DNA of 64,000 nucleotides from Bos javanicus (Eukaryota; Chordata; Mammalia; Artiodactyla; Bovidae), in the NCBI RefSeq assembly GCF_032452875.1, contig NC_083876.1, positions 21,674,001-21,738,000 of the forward strand, read 5' to 3'. Positions 11,680 to 23,469 of the stretch are shown piece after piece. Within the stretch, counting starts at the first letter, position 1. Each line of letters starts with the position of its first letter. Under the pieces are notes generated by a model that had not been told where the DNA came from, did no database searches, and saw only the letters and a list, made by a program, of their open reading frames with translations. The position numbers were made by a program, and so were the translations under genes.

Positions 11680-12881
11680 ACAGCAGGGTCAGGAGGAGGA
11701 ATTGTGTCGTTTGGGGCCTAAAGAGGCAAGGGGAGGAAGCAGTTCACAGAACCCAAAGACAAAGGGCAGAGACAGAAACACATGTGGGGAAGACTGTTGG
11801 CAAGAGCTTGTCCTATGGCGAAGGGATGCAGCCATCCCACAGCAAACTTGTGCTTGAGCCTGACAACTGGGATCAGAGGATAGGGAATCCATTGATGCAG
11901 GTCAGATTCTTAGAAAAATAGCAGGGTGGAGCCTGAATCTGAAGTACCAAATAGATAAGAAAAAAAAAGTTGGGGTTGATCTCTCAAATCCAGGGTCATA
12001 TCCACTGGTAATCTCACATAGGCACCTCTATGTGACATGGAAAAATGTAAATTTCCTATCTACATTTTAAATAGGTCCTACACAGACCTATTCCTACAGG
12101 TAGGATTATGCTTCTATGTGAATTATAAAAAGACTGTCCTTCTTCCGGAAAATACAACCCAAGGTGAGGATGCACAGCTTGGAAAGCAGATTGTGGGCCA
12201 GATTCTAGTCGCTATGGACCCCCTTGGCTGAGTAACCTGAACAAGACTATCCGGAGTGGACTCTGATTGATCTGAGTCAATTGAAATAACAGAATCTTCT
12301 TGTCAAAGTTATTGGTTCAGTGATGGATACAGACTATCCACTGGTCATAGCCAGTGGTTCAAGGGCAGTCACATGGTGATGATAGCTGATAGAATTGAAG
12401 TTCAGGATTTTCAGTCTATGACTGCTGAAGAAGTTATTGGTCCTGTTTCAGAAATACATGAGGAAGCATGTGGTCCTGGGAGGTTCTAGCATTTATTGTA
12501 AGGGAGGCAAGCCTAAAAATAAGCCAGATGCCCAGAGGGAGAAAATGGAGAAAATCATTCACAACAATACCATGTGTTAAAGTAAAATTATGTCTGAAGT
12601 CTGCCTTGTCTCTATATTTTTCAATCACATTTGTCAATCAATTTCCTTTCATTTTTAAGTTAGAAGTTTCCTGTTGCTTACAAATAGGGACTTATTCTAG
12701 TTCTTCTTGCCCTCTCAGGTGTGAACAACTTAGGTTTTTTTAGTTTCTTCATTATCCTAACTATGGGGCTAGGAAAAAAAATCAATTCATCTTCAGTTCA
12801 AACCAGACTGATTTTCAGTCTTTTCTGTATATGTGCCTTTGTTGGTTTCCATTTAGAAGTAAAAGTGCCTGAACAATTCTT
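11680..12881. other. Unique stretch, nothing recognised
   Basis: Overlapping 60-90 codon frames on both strands without domains. It includes a purine-rich A-run at about 11959-11969. Confidence 0.45.
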
Positions 12882-12892
12882 TTATATACCCT

Positions 12893-13168
12893 GCTACTGC
12901 TACTGCTAAGTCACTTCAGTCGTGTCCGACTCTGTGCAACCCCATAGACGGCAGCCCACCAGGTTCCCCCATCCCTGGGATTCTCCAGGCAAGAACACTG
13001 GAGTGGGTTGCCATTTCCTTCTCCAATGCATGAAAGTGAAATGTGAAACTGAAGTCGCTCAGTCGTGTCCGACCCTCAGCGACCCCATGGACTGCAGGCT
13101 TCCAGGCTCCTCCCTCCATGGGATTTTCCAGGCAAGAGTACTGGAGTGGGGTGCCATTAACTTCTCTG
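12893..13168 (-). mobile_element. Bov-A2 dimeric SINE
   Basis: Two Bov-A monomers in tandem, antisense: CTAAGTCACTTCAGTCGTG through TTCTCCAATGCATGAAAG, then a second GTCGCTCAGTCGTGTCCG unit. It is flanked by an 11-bp duplication TTATATACCCT at 12882-12892 and 13169-13179. Both strands are open for 135 codons here, a by-product of the repeat. Confidence 0.95.
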
Positions 13169-13478
13169 TTATATACCCTAAGTTCTCTTTTCTTTCTGAC
13201 ATTGTCTTTGGCATAATTGCTACGGTAATATCTTTTATCATCTATTATAGCAATTGTATTCACATTTGTATACATTGCCTTCTCTGGGTGAATACCTACC
13301 CAATGTATCCTTTCCAAGCCCACAGTTGAATTTTCTTTTGGTTACTTGTATCTTTACACTTACTTGCTTACACATAAGTATGAAGGTATAACTTATCAGA
13401 GACATTTCTATAAGAGGAAATCAAAAACACAAGTTGAAGTTTAGCAACTTAAGAATTTGGTTAGTTTTAACATATCAG

Positions 13479-14057
13479 TTTTAACACATTTGTTAGTTTT
13501 AACAAATTAAAAGACGCTTACTCCTTGGAAGAAAATTTATGACCAAACTAGACAGAATATTAAAAACCAGAGACATTTCTTTGACAACTAAGGTCCATCT
13601 AGTCAAGGTCCAGATAGTCATGACTATCTCCAATAGTCATGTATGGATGTGAGAGTTGGACTATGAAAAAAGCTGAGCATCAAAGAATTGATGCTTTTGA
13701 ACTGTGGTATTGGAGAAGACGCTTGAGAGTCACTTGGACTGCAAGGAAATCCAACCACTCCATCCTAAAGGAGATCAGTCCTGAATATCCATTGGAAGGA
13801 CTGATGCTGAAGCTGAAACTCCAATACTTTGGCCACCTCATGAGAAGAACTGACTCATTGGAAAAGACCCTGATGCTGGGAAAGATTGAAGGTGGGAGGA
13901 GAAGGGGAAGACAAAGGATGAGATGGTTGGATGGCATCACCAACTCAATGGACATGAGTTTGAGTAAACTCTGGGAGTTGGTGATGGACAGGGAGGCCTG
14001 GCGTGCTGCAGTCCATGGGGTCCGCAAAAAGTTAGACATGACTGAGTGACTGAACTG
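13479..14057 (+). mobile_element. BovB LINE, 3' part with 5' filler
   Basis: Sense BovB from about 13505 (AATTAAAAGACGCTTACTCC) to the GACTGAACTGAAC tail. It encodes degraded reverse-transcriptase C-terminal sequence (MYGCESWTMKKAEH, then MLKLKLQYFGHLMRR). A 10-bp duplication AACATATCAG flanks it at 13469-13478 and 14058-14067. Between the left duplication and the BovB body are about 26 extra bases that repeat the flank motif GTTAGTTTTAACA (13460-13472 and 13492-13504). Confidence 0.92.
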
Positions 14058-14067
14058 AACATATCAG

Positions 14068-14326
14068 GAGCTGGAGTCCAAAAGCAGATTGAAATGTGAC
14101 AGCCTTGATGTCCATAATGATCAGAGTTCGAGTTCATCTGAATATTTACAGCAGTCTTTCTACCAGCCTCCCTATATGTGATCTTGATCTCTTTAAAAGT
14201 CACTTCCATACCACCCTTCAGGAGCTGACAGCTACTGTCTTGACTGCGGAAGGACCAGCACATAATAAAGCTTCCACAGACATTAGTAAGGCCCTGGCTT
14301 CACAGAATTGTGTTCAGGAACTTTAA
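14068..14326 (+). pseudogene. Coding-like remnant, identity unknown
   Basis: Not recognised. Directly after the BovB target duplication, one frame is open from 14068 to 14178 (37 codons, with a run of five Ser near codons 20-24, then EYLQQSFYQPPYM) and stops at 14179. The next frame carries on as CDLDLFKSHFHTTLQELT and ends at a TAA at 14324-14326. Both halves have gene-like composition, and a single one-base shift near 14177 would join them. The bases before it, once the BovB is set aside, end in CAG, so it could be an old 3' exon or a piece of a retrocopy. No start codon, poly(A) site or homologue is visible, and chance cannot be excluded. Confidence 0.28.
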
Positions 14327-14329
14327 GAA

Positions 14330-14530
14330 GCAAGTTTTAAGTGTCTTGCTTGGCTTCTAACCAGTCTCTCCAGTTTCCTCCTTTTCGCTTTCATGCCTTA
14401 CAGTTTACTTTCCAGTATCTTCTTTACACAGTTCTTTTTTTCTGTGTCCTTCCTACATGGCTTCCCTCTGCCTGAAATATTTTCTCAGCCTCTCCTCCAT
14501 GTTTTTATTCCCAGTGACCATCTGAAAGAC
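14330..14530 (+). repeat. Possible L2 LINE fragment
   Basis: TTCTAACCAGTCTCTCCAG and later CTTCCCTCTGCCTGAAATAT resemble L2 3' wording in sense. Diverged, approximate edges. Confidence 0.4.
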
Positions 14531-14714
14531 AGCCAGGAATGTAAAGGATTTCACATACAAAAGAATATTTTTATCACCAAAAACACTAGATTTAATCTTA
14601 TCAAATAGAGCTGAGTACATTGAGAGAACAATTAGTTTGCACTCAAGATAGACATTGAATTGAAAATCTTTATGAAATGTGAGTGGGGTTGACAAATTTA
14701 AATTCAAATAAAAT

Positions 14715-14930
14715 TTTCAATTAACATTTTTTAAATTGGAAGATAATTACAGTATTATGTTGGTTTCTGCCATACACCAACATGAATCAGCCACAGATAT
14801 ACATGTGTCCCCTCCCTCCTGATCCCACCTCCCATCTCCCTCCCCATTCAACCCCCAGGTTGTCACAGAGCACTGGATTGAGCTCCCTGTGTCACACAGC
14901 AAATTCCCACTTGCTGTTTTCCTAGATACC
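14715..14930 (-). mobile_element. L1 LINE 3' end
   Basis: Antisense L1 of the subtype reading GGAAGATAATTACAGTATTA, CAACATGAATCAGCCACAG, CAGGTTGTCACAGAGCAC and CACACAGCAAATTCCCAC. Confidence 0.85.
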
Positions 14931-16082
14931 ATCATAAGCACTTTTCCCCCAACAGCTCACACTAATCAGATTCCAAAATATTTTGGGCTACTGCTGTGAT
15001 GTTACCCTCAGATAGCAGTAGCAAAGACAAAAGCAACTATTACAAAGCATACTTCAAAAATCTGCCATACATAAAAAAAAAAAAATCATAGATTCTAAAT
15101 TCTGAGAGGCTTGATTTCATCTGCTTGGCTGTCATCTCTGTTGGACAGATATTATAAGGGAAATTTAAAAGTGGAATTAAAGGGCAATCTGATTATTGTT
15201 AGGATGAAGTCTTTGTAGTTGAAACATGTCAAGAAATTCTTTCTTTTTGAAACCACAGAATGAGCATAACTGGCTTGTCCGAGAGTTTTGACCCAGCAGG
15301 CAAGGAGACTTCCTATGGCCGTAGACTGTTGGTGGCGGTAGAGCAGACCTGGGCACTAGACCAGAATGAGTGTCCACTGTGAGGCCAGCTATGGGGACCA
15401 TGTGGTCACTGTATGGAGACTGTGCAGAAAAGCAGACAGGCACATATGGTCAGCTCCACGATGTGGCCAGGGGGGCTACTGACCTTGAAGGTAAGGCTGG
15501 GGTTCCTTCCTGGTTAGGAAATCCATTGCTGGCCTTGGGATGCAGGTGGCTCTGCATGTAGGTGAAGAGCACAGCATCTGGCTGAGAAAAAGTATTGCAG
15601 TAGTGGCTGTGGCAGAGAACGACCTTAGAAGTTAAGACAGTGAACTCTGTTTCTTATAAACAACTAGATGCTGGGGCAAAGGGAGGCAGCCCATGAGGTC
15701 CCATAACCAATCGTCAGAGGCAATTGAGAATCTAGGGGAGAACATGGAAGGGAGGCAAAGGAATGTGGGAACCAAGACTGCCTATCGTCACCCCAGGTCA
15801 TAGGGTTTAGGACAGAGCCATCAGAGATTGACCACATTCTCCTCTACTCTGATTATATATGTGTCCAAGATCACTAAGAGACCATGCATATAATTTGCCT
15901 AGAGTGCCACTTTGATTCTTTTCAATTAATTATCCTCTTACTTCTAAAATTCCATATTAAAGATAGTAGAAACTGTTCTTCAAGAGAGAGAAAAAGCTGC
16001 CAATTTAATCATGATATGTCATCAACTAGCAAGATACAAACTGATTAAGGAGATTTTTTTAAATTTTATTTTAAAGAATGTC
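14931..16082. other. Unique stretch, nothing recognised
   Basis: A-run at about 15071-15084. A donor-like GAAG/GTAAGG occurs near 15490 within GC-richer sequence, but no matching acceptor or product was recognised. Confidence 0.45.
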
Positions 16083-16233
16083 TTCAGTTCAGTTCAGTTC
16101 AGTTGCTCAGTCATGTCCGACTCTTTGCAACCCCATGAATTGCAGCATGCCAGGCCTCCCTGTCCATCACCAACTCCCGGAGTTCACTCAGACTCACATC
16201 CATTGAGTCAGTGATGCCATCCAGCCAGCTCAT
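16083..16233 (-). mobile_element. BovB LINE, short 3' end
   Basis: GTTCA repeats, then TTGCTCAGTCATGTCCGAC through CCATCCAGCCAGCTCATC. Only about 150 bp of the 3' end is present. Confidence 0.92.
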
Positions 16234-16469
16234 CTTAGAACCTTTGAAATATGGTACCTCGACTCTGTCACTTCATTTTGACACTGTTGTTTGAATGCAT
16301 AGTAACTTGAATGACTCAACTTAGATGCTGGGTCCCTGGAAATGCTCCCTGCTGATACCTAAATAGGCCTCAGTCCAGAGTGGACATTATCACATCAGTA
16401 AGGATCTAAAATGATGTCAAACAGGCAAAAAACATCTTTTTATTTTTATTTATCTATTTTTTTTGCTTG

Positions 16470-16672
16470 GATTTTTATTGAAGTATAGTCGATTTACAGT
16501 GTTGCATTGCTTCAGGTGTACAGCAAAGTAAAAAAGTATACATATAATTTTTCACATCATTTTCCCAAATATTTTTACAAAACATCAAGTATAGCTCCTT
16601 GTGCTATACAGTAGGTACTTGCTTTTTGTTTTTATCTAATATATATATAGTATTGCATATATGTTACTCCCA
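16470..16672 (-). mobile_element. L1 LINE 3' end
   Basis: Antisense L1: ATTGAAGTATAGTCGATTTA, CAGGTGTACAGCAAAGT, TGTGCTATACAGTAGGTAC. Confidence 0.85.
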
Positions 16673-16805
16673 ACAGGAAAGATCCTTTTTAAAGTGAGCA
16701 TGGGGTATATTTTTTATTCAGGTATCACACAGTGTTTAATCTTAACACCAAATATCAAACTGAGGAAAATTAAATTGCAATCTCATAGATCTGCTGACAA
16801 TCTAG

Positions 16806-17055
16806 GCCAAAGGTTTCCAATCTGACTGCACATCAGAATTACCTCAAAAACTTTTGGGAACTCGGCTCCATGTTATGTGGCAGCCTGGATGCGAAGAGAG
16901 CTTGAGTGAGAATGGGTACATGTATATATATGCCTGAATTGCTTTGCTGTCCACCTGAAACTATCACAGCATTTTTAATTGGCTATACTCCGATACGAAA
17001 TAAATTTTTTTAAAAGAATTTCCTGGAAAAACTTTCTTAAAAATCTATTCCTAAA
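16806..17055 (+). repeat. MER5A-type hAT element, interrupted
   Basis: CCAAAGGTTTCCAATCTGAC and GCACATCAGAATTACCTC match the MER5 start, and TTAAAAATCTATTCCT resumes it after an L1 guest. The right half is mostly lost. Confidence 0.55.
16855..17026 (+). mobile_element. L1 LINE 3' end inside MER5
   Basis: Sense L1 3' wording: ATGTGGCAGCCTGGATGCG, CTGTCCACCTGAAACTATC, CGAAATAAATTTTTT. The 9-bp duplication AAAAACTTT flanks it at 16846-16854 and 17027-17035. Confidence 0.8.
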
Positions 17056-17079
17056 GTTCAAAGTTTGATAATGCACTCT

Positions 17080-17690
17080 GTTAGCCACACTATGGAAAAA
17101 GACTCTCAAACATTGTTGGTAGGAATGCAAAAAATCATACAACCACTAAGGAGGAGAGTTTGGCGATATTTATCAAAGCGCCTTTTGACGCGGAAGTTCC
17201 ACTTTTAAGAACTTACCTCAAGGGATAAACTGCTACAGATACAAAGATATCATATATAAAAGGTTATTCACTGTTCCATTATTTGTCAGGGCAAAATATA
17301 GGAAAACACCCAGGTCTATCCATTGGAGGCTGGCTGAAGAAACCCTACTATATCCACACAAGAGAATATTCTCCTACAGCAGAATTATAGAAAAGAAGGA
17401 GGATCATCTCTGAGAATGAATATATACAGACATAGAGTTGCTTTTTCTTTATATATAGATATATGTAGGAAATGGCAAAGCATTGATGAAAAATAGGAAT
17501 ATTGAACTAGAAACTAATATAAATGATTCCCTATGTGAAGTCAGAGCAGGAGGAATGGAGTGGTGACAGAAATTGGAAAGTATGTGAGACAACTTTTTTG
17601 AGAACAACTTTTTTATAGGTTGGGGAGTTTTTGAGCCATGTAAGTATTCACATATTCAAATATAAAATTATATCAACAGGATGAAAAAAA
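17080..17690 (+). repeat. Old L1 (L1M-type) 3' region
   Basis: Typical L1M order: ACTATGGAAAAAGACTCTC, TTTGGCGATATTTATCAAAG, GTTCCACTTTTAAGAACTTA, GTTATTCACTGTTCCATTAT, then an AT-rich 3' UTR. It is non-coding now. Confidence 0.75.
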
Positions 17691-17805
17691 ACATAAATTT
17701 AATTCAATCAGGAACAGACAATTTTATACTACAGTGATAAACACGTTTTTAAAAAGACTTCTTAAAATCACTCTTGGACATGTTTCTCTGACTATGTATC
17801 CTTTG

Positions 17806-18033
17806 TGGGGTTTCTCAGGTGGGTGGCTCAGTGGTAACATATCTGCCTGCCAATGCAGGAGACCCGGGTTTGATCTCTGGGTTAGGAAGATCCCTGGAAG
17901 AAGGAAATGGCAACTCACTCTCTCAGTATTCTTGCCTGGAAAATCCCATGGATAGAGGAGCCGGGAAGACTATGGTCTGTGGCTTCACAAAAGAGTCGGA
18001 CACAACTTAGCAACTAAACAACAATAACAACAT
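17806..18033 (+). mobile_element. Bov-tA SINE
   Basis: Full-length sense copy: GTGGCTCAGTGGTAACATAT, box B in GGGTTTGATCTCTGGG, the Bov-A body, and a tail CAACTAAACAACAATAACAA. Confidence 0.95.
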
Positions 18034-18699
18034 ACCTTTTATGAGATACTTTCTCAGGGTAAAAAGAACAACAAAAATATCATGAACATGACTTGGCAGA
18101 TTTGGTTTTTTCTTAAAATTATTGTTTTGAGTGTATATTGTAGGATAAAGCAAATGAGTACATATATTGATGGTATTAGGAATCAAGCTTCTCACTGTAG
18201 GAAAAACAATGTATAAACATGGAATGGGGAAGTTCAGGGGCCCTGAGGTCTGGATTTGCAGTAGAGTTGCCAGCATTAACTCACACTTTTAAAAATATGT
18301 ACATGCCCAACTCTGTCCATTGAAGAGGCCCAGAAGCAAAGTCACCCAGAGGAAATGAACATACTAGTGACATACTAGGTCAAACATACTTTGACCTTGG
18401 TTTCAAAGTACTGTTCACCACTGAAAAGAAGAAATGTTCCCTGGGGAAATGGCTAATTCTAGATCAGATGGAGAATGTACAAGGTGAACCAGGAACATGG
18501 AATGTCAGAAAGCAAAGAAAGTGTGCAGAGAATGTAAGTGCAGGTCTAAAGCAAAAGCTGCAAGCACGAAAGGCCTAACATGAGACAACCTGGGAATTTA
18601 AAAAGCTGGGGGAAAATGAATTCAATTTTCAAAAGTCCATGAGACCATAGAAATCCTAAAGAAGGGTGTCTTATCTTCACTCTTCACAAAAGAATGTTA
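18034..18699. other. Unique stretch, nothing recognised
   Basis: Purine-rich toward the right end. There is an 89-codon minus-strand frame at 18007-18276 without any domain. Confidence 0.45.
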
Positions 18700-18912
18700 G
18701 CCAATGGCATGAGGTGAAGAATCTGCCTGCCAATTCAGGAGACGCAAGACACAGGCTTGATACCTGGGTGGGAAGATTCCCTGGAGTAGGAAATGCCAAC
18801 TTGTTCTAGTATTCTTGCCTGGAAAATTCCTTGGACAGAGGAGCCTGGCAGGCTACAGTCCATGGGGTCACAAAGAGTCGGACATGATTGAGCACACACA
18901 TATATGCATGCG
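18700..18912 (+). mobile_element. Bov-tA SINE, diverged
   Basis: GAAGAATCTGCCTGCCAATT, a weakened box B (GGCTTGATACCTGGG), and a tail GAGTCGGACATGATTGAGC running into a CA/TA-rich run. Confidence 0.9.
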
Positions 18913-19104
18913 AGTAGAGCTGGAATAATAAAATTAAGAAATTTTAGTTTTCAGTCTCCAGTGTGACTCAGACAACGATCATCCAAAGCATGCTAAAACT
19001 ACTGGGTGAAAATGTGTTGGGGAATGTATAGTTACACAATACCAAAATGTTATCCCAGAGATTACTTATTAATGAGTTAGGAAAAAGCATACCTTCACAA
19101 TGAA

Positions 19105-19405
19105 AAGAAAATTGGCAGACATTCCCTGATGATTAGAAATATTGAACATCTTTTCATGTGCCTGTTGACCGTCTGCATTTCATCCTTAGAAAAATGTCTA
19201 TTCAGTTCTGCCCATTTCCTAATCAGGTTTTTCGGTTTTTGATGTTGAGTTGTATAAGCTGTTTGTATATATTGGATATCAATCCCTGATTGATCATATC
19301 ATTTGCAAATATTTTATCCCATTCAGTAGGTTGTCTTTTTGTTTTGTCAATGGTTTCCTTTCCTATGCAAAAGCTTTTAAGTTTAATTAGTTTTCAAAGT
19401 ATTTT
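19105..19405 (-). repeat. L1 LINE fragment
   Basis: Antisense L1 3'-region wording: TGATGATTAGAAATATTGAAC, CATCTTTTCATGTGCCTGTT, GTTGTCTTTTTGTTTTGTC and CTATGCAAAAGCTTTTAAG. Confidence 0.85.
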
Positions 19406-19936
19406 ATTTCATAATGAATATCCTGTTTCAAACATAGAGATTATTTTCCATTTGGTAGAGATAAAGCTGTGGCTTTCATAAATCCTCCTTTTTTCTCTCT
19501 ACCCAACCAGCTTACAGTAATGATTTTACAGGTAGTCAGCCACATAAAAACCCATCATAGGCTTTGAAATTGAAAAGTAACCACAGCCAATAAACTAGAG
19601 AAGAAAACAAACTGAAACAACTCTTGCATATGGACAAGAACCTTCGCTTGTTAATCTTTTTTTTTTTTTCATGTAAAGGCCTTAAATATGACAGGAACTT
19701 GTCATAGTTTAAGACCCAGATGAGTCACTATAGTTACTAAGATTGACTCTGATATAGGGCACAACATAGGATAAAGTTCCCAGAACATGAAACAAGACAG
19801 AAAAGCCCTTGATAATTAGGGCTAGAATTCCTAATTAGAAATAGAACTCCCAGTCATAGATGCCCTAAGTGTGGGCCAACAGTGGGGATGGTAAATACTG
19901 GGTAGCATGCTGCCCCTCCTTTTTCAATACCCACAG
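19406..19936. other. Unique stretch, nothing recognised
   Basis: Contains a T-run at about 19656-19670. No SINE body is attached to it. Confidence 0.45.
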
Positions 19937-19945
19937 TAGACATCA

Positions 19946-20073
19946 ATTATTTTTTCTTCTATTTTTGACCACACGACACAGCTTGTGGGATCTTAGTTCC
20001 CAACCAGAGATTCAACCCAGGCCCTCGACAGTGAAAGCACAGAGTCCTCACCACTGGACCACCAGGAAATTCC
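19946..20073 (-). mobile_element. CHR-type tRNA SINE, short form
   Basis: TTTTTGACCACACGACACAG, GGGATCTTAGTTCCCAACC, ending CCACCAGGAAATTCC. Perfect 9-bp duplication TAGACATCA at 19937-19945 and 20074-20082. Confidence 0.9.
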
Positions 20074-20082
20074 TAGACATCA

Positions 20083-20935
20083 GTTTTTCATCACCATATT
20101 TTTCCCTATTGGGTTGGAGTGGGTTGGGACTTTGTCTCAGCCCAGTGCCCAAAGTCACCACCAGCAATCAAATGAAAATACATTTCACGTGAATAAGAAC
20201 TACAATTTTAAATTTCTTGTTTCAAATTAAGGCTAGACCTGCAAGCAGAGGAAGGGCTGTATCCCCACAGCTTTGAGAGGAAGCTTGCCAGGCTAGCAGC
20301 CAGGCAGGGATGAACAAGCCTCAACGGCTGTTAAATCAGAAAGCAAACTAAAGTATGGAGGGGCAGCAAAAAAATACTTTCTTTCTACACTGCAGCATGG
20401 AGCATATGTGACAAGCAGACAGCTTGCAAACTAAGCAAGGGCCAGAGGGCTGCCCCGTTTCATAGAGGCGAGTTGCTGATGGGGATAATATCAGAAAGCA
20501 AGTCTGAACCAGATGGTTACAAAGGTGTTATTTCAGGGTTTGCATAGGGCTGGTAGGATCTGCTAACCCGTGGTGTTTAAAATAAATTCAGGAGAATTCT
20601 TGATTATGGTTTCCCTATCTGACTCTTTTATAAATAACACCCATACTTTTCCACTCTTTGAAATTCCACCAGTATCGATTTTTTTTCAAAACTAGGCTTT
20701 TAGGCACAAAAAAGGATATACCGTAAAGTGGTTTGAAATTATATGTAAGATAACATGTTTTTGAGAAATGTTTGTGCAGCATTTTTTCTTTGCAAAATAT
20801 TTTTTATTGCAAACATCCTAGCTAATTATCTGTCCTAGTTATTCAGGGGTTGGCTTACCCTTATATTATATACGTGAAAGACAAGACAGAGAGATAAGTT
20901 CAACTTGAGTTAACTAAAATTTGCATGCCTCTTAG
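20083..20935. other. Unique stretch, nothing recognised
   Basis: A GC-richer part at about 20240-20480 has no frame, domain or repeat that I recognise. Confidence 0.45.
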
Positions 20936-21056
20936 CCAATGGAAATTAAAATAACTTGCCCAAATTATACAGTAAATCAATCATCTGGCCATGATTAAAA
21001 CCTTCAGCCTTGGAAGCTCCAACTCAGTTCACTGAACCATTCTGTCTTTCATAAGG
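20936..21056 (-). repeat. MIR SINE fragment
   Basis: TAACTTGCCCAAATTATACAG and GGCCATGATTAAAACC match MIR read in antisense. Confidence 0.55.
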
Positions 21057-21590
21057 ATTTTATTACTTTGTATATATTGATTTTTTTCTTGAAAGAGTAA
21101 AGTGTCCCTTTCACATTCTGTATCAAAGTGCTTATTTATCAAAACAATAATTGCTGACTATTTAGGAAAATTTGTTCGCATCTCCATCTCCTGTACTCCC
21201 AACATCACCATCTCTTTCTCCAGAACTTATACATATGCCCAAGAGTCTTCAACTTTATAAAATCTCCTATCTCTATGACCTCATCGATACACTGTTTTAT
21301 TATTCCTTTTCTTTTCAATCAAACTTTTTGATAGTGTGGTTTATTCACAGTCTTCCTTCTGATACTACCCAATCATTCCTCAATCCACTGAAATTTACTT
21401 TTCCCCAACCAATCAACTGATATGTTCTATAAAAGTGTATCAATGGATCTTATTCATCTTGGATAACTGGAATGTATACCAGTTCTTGTACAACACAGCA
21501 CCTGTAGAGTGGTACTGAGATGTGCAGTTAAAATTTTATTATTAGAGTAGATCTCATGTCAAGTGTTTTTACCTACAAAAAAGTTAAATA
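21057..21590. other. Unique stretch, nothing recognised
   Basis: An 82-codon frame at 21172-21420 is Ser/Pro/Leu-rich low-complexity and has no domain. Confidence 0.4.
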
Positions 21591-21752
21591 AAAAGGGAAA
21601 CAAGGAAACTTTTGGAGGTAACAGATATGTCCATTACCTTGATAGTAGTGATGTCTTTGCAAGTGTCTGCATATGCCCAAATGCATCAAAGCATGTACAT
21701 TAACTAAGTGAATTTTTTTGTGTGTCAATCATACTTCAATATTGTTTTTTGT
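21591..21752 (+). repeat. Old L1 (L1M-type) 3' terminus
   Basis: GGTAACAGATATGTCCATTA, CTTGATAGTAGTGATG and GTCAATCATACTTCAATA follow the standard L1M 3' close. Confidence 0.6.
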
Positions 21753-21869
21753 AAAGTGTGTCAATAGCAGTGATTACTCAAAACTCTTAAGGACACAAAG
21801 AATTTATCTTTCTGGATTGACTAACTAACTTTGTGGATTTCTCTCTCTTTCCTCTTTATTTTTGCCATT

Positions 21870-22665
21870 CTTTCTTAATCTCTTTCATGAACTCCTGCTT
21901 TGTCTCTTTTCTAAATGTTGGAGTTTCTGAGTTTTACCCTTGATCCTCTGTTTTTCTCAAAATAGAGCTTCTCTTTGGACTGTCAGGATTTTAATTACCT
22001 CTGTATCCAAAATCCTAGTGATTTCCAAAACTAAATCTCCATCCATGACTCAGGATTCAGGCTCCCATTTACAAATACTTGTTAAACATTTCCAATCTTG
22101 TGAGATCCACAGGCTAATATCCAAAGAACATTCTACCCTCAATCCTGTCCCTATATCATTTAATGAATCAACATCCACCAAATCTGAAATCTGTGAGTTT
22201 GGTATCCTCCATATTCCATTAATAAGTTCCTTTAACTATACCTCATAAATATTTATTAATATTGTCTCCTCTGATATATTAAACTATATATCCAACATAG
22301 TTAGTTCAGTCTCATAATTTTAATCCTCTTCTAGTTGAGTCTCTTTGACTTCTTCAAATTTATCCACTGCACCAAAGCCATAATAACCTGTGTGAAACAA
22401 AACCTGACAATCATTCTTCTTCTTAGAGCCTCCAAAGCTTCTCTATGAAGAAATAAAATCCACGCTTGTAAAAGTGGCTACAAGAATCTTTATAACCTGG
22501 CTTCCAGTATCAATATGTTTATAGTTTTCCATTCACAAAGAACTTTATTAAGCCTTGACTATTGGCTCTGCCTGGAACATTCTTCTGGTCTCTCTCCCCG
22601 TGGCAGTTATTAGTACTATTCACCACCATTTCTAAATATCTTCCTCCTGGTCTATAGTAGGATAG
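21870..22665 (+). repeat. L2 LINE fragment
   Basis: About 800 bp of decayed sense L2: CATGAACTCCTGCTTTG, GTTGGAGTTTCTGAGTTTTA, CTTATAACCTGG-type wording near 22490, and TTGGCTCTGCCTGGAACATT near the right end. The 102-codon frame at 21940-22248 is a remnant or chance. Confidence 0.6.
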
Positions 22666-22679
22666 CACTCCCTACTTCC

Positions 22680-22985
22680 TGGAGTTAACCATGATCATGT
22701 GACTTGCTTTGACCAATGAAAGGTGAGTCACAGGCAAGCAATGTGTCACATCCAAACAGAAGCTTTCAGGAGCAAATGCATGATTTTCCATCTTCCCTCT
22801 TTCTGCCAAGGCAGCGAGTTACATTCCAGAGCATGGGGAATGGACTAGCTTCAGTGCCTGAGTCAGAACAATATCCTGAGATGGACATCAAGCATAAAGG
22901 AGAAATAAACCTGTGTTGTTTGCTTTAAGTCCTTAAGAATGTTGAGATACATCTTACTGCAGCATATTTTAAACTATCCTGACAC
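22680..22985 (+). repeat. Old interspersed repeat, family unsure
   Basis: CATGTGACTTGCTTTGACC, GAGAAATAAACCTGTGTTGT, then TTACTGCAGCATATTTTAAAC and ATCCTGACAC match a widespread mammalian repeat tail that I recall but cannot name with confidence. The AATAAA-like signal and fixed tail suggest a retroelement or LTR end. Confidence 0.45.
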
Positions 22986-23059
22986 ACACACCTTATTCTA
23001 ATCCTTTTATTTAGCTAAATATTACTCACACTTCCAATTTTGCTTGGTTGTTGCCTCCT

Positions 23060-23215
23060 TTCAGAATTTCTAGGCTATTTCCTCAACTGTAAAATGGGGA
23101 TAATAGGGCTTCTGTAGGATTGGAAAGGTAACTTTACATAGAATATTTAAAATGGTAATTATCTAGATATTGGCTTAATAAAATATGTCCTTTTAAGTGG
23201 TTGCTGTTATCCTAT
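23060..23215 (+). repeat. MIR SINE fragment
   Basis: TTTCCTCAACTGTAAAATGG and GGATAATAGGGCTTC are diagnostic MIR wording in sense. Confidence 0.7.
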
Positions 23216-23469
23216 GACTGTATCAGTTCACTAATTCCCATCTCTTTTCATCTTGCATTTAATTCATATGTATAACTCATACCTTTTATAAAAAATCAAG
23301 CTAATCAATATCTTTCCCCAAATAGCTCTCTCCATCGAAATGCCAACATTATAATTGCCAGTTTGGGGACTGGAAATGTCCAGAGTGAAAAAGGAGAGGC
23401 TACAGACCACATAGCCAGGCTTTAGCTATGGTGAGTGGTCAGGGTTCATTCATCTGATTAATTCATCTT

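Noticed and set aside
12916..13329. 135-codon open frames on both strands
   Set aside because: Both translate Bov-A2 sequence with short flanks. Neither has a protein-like domain.
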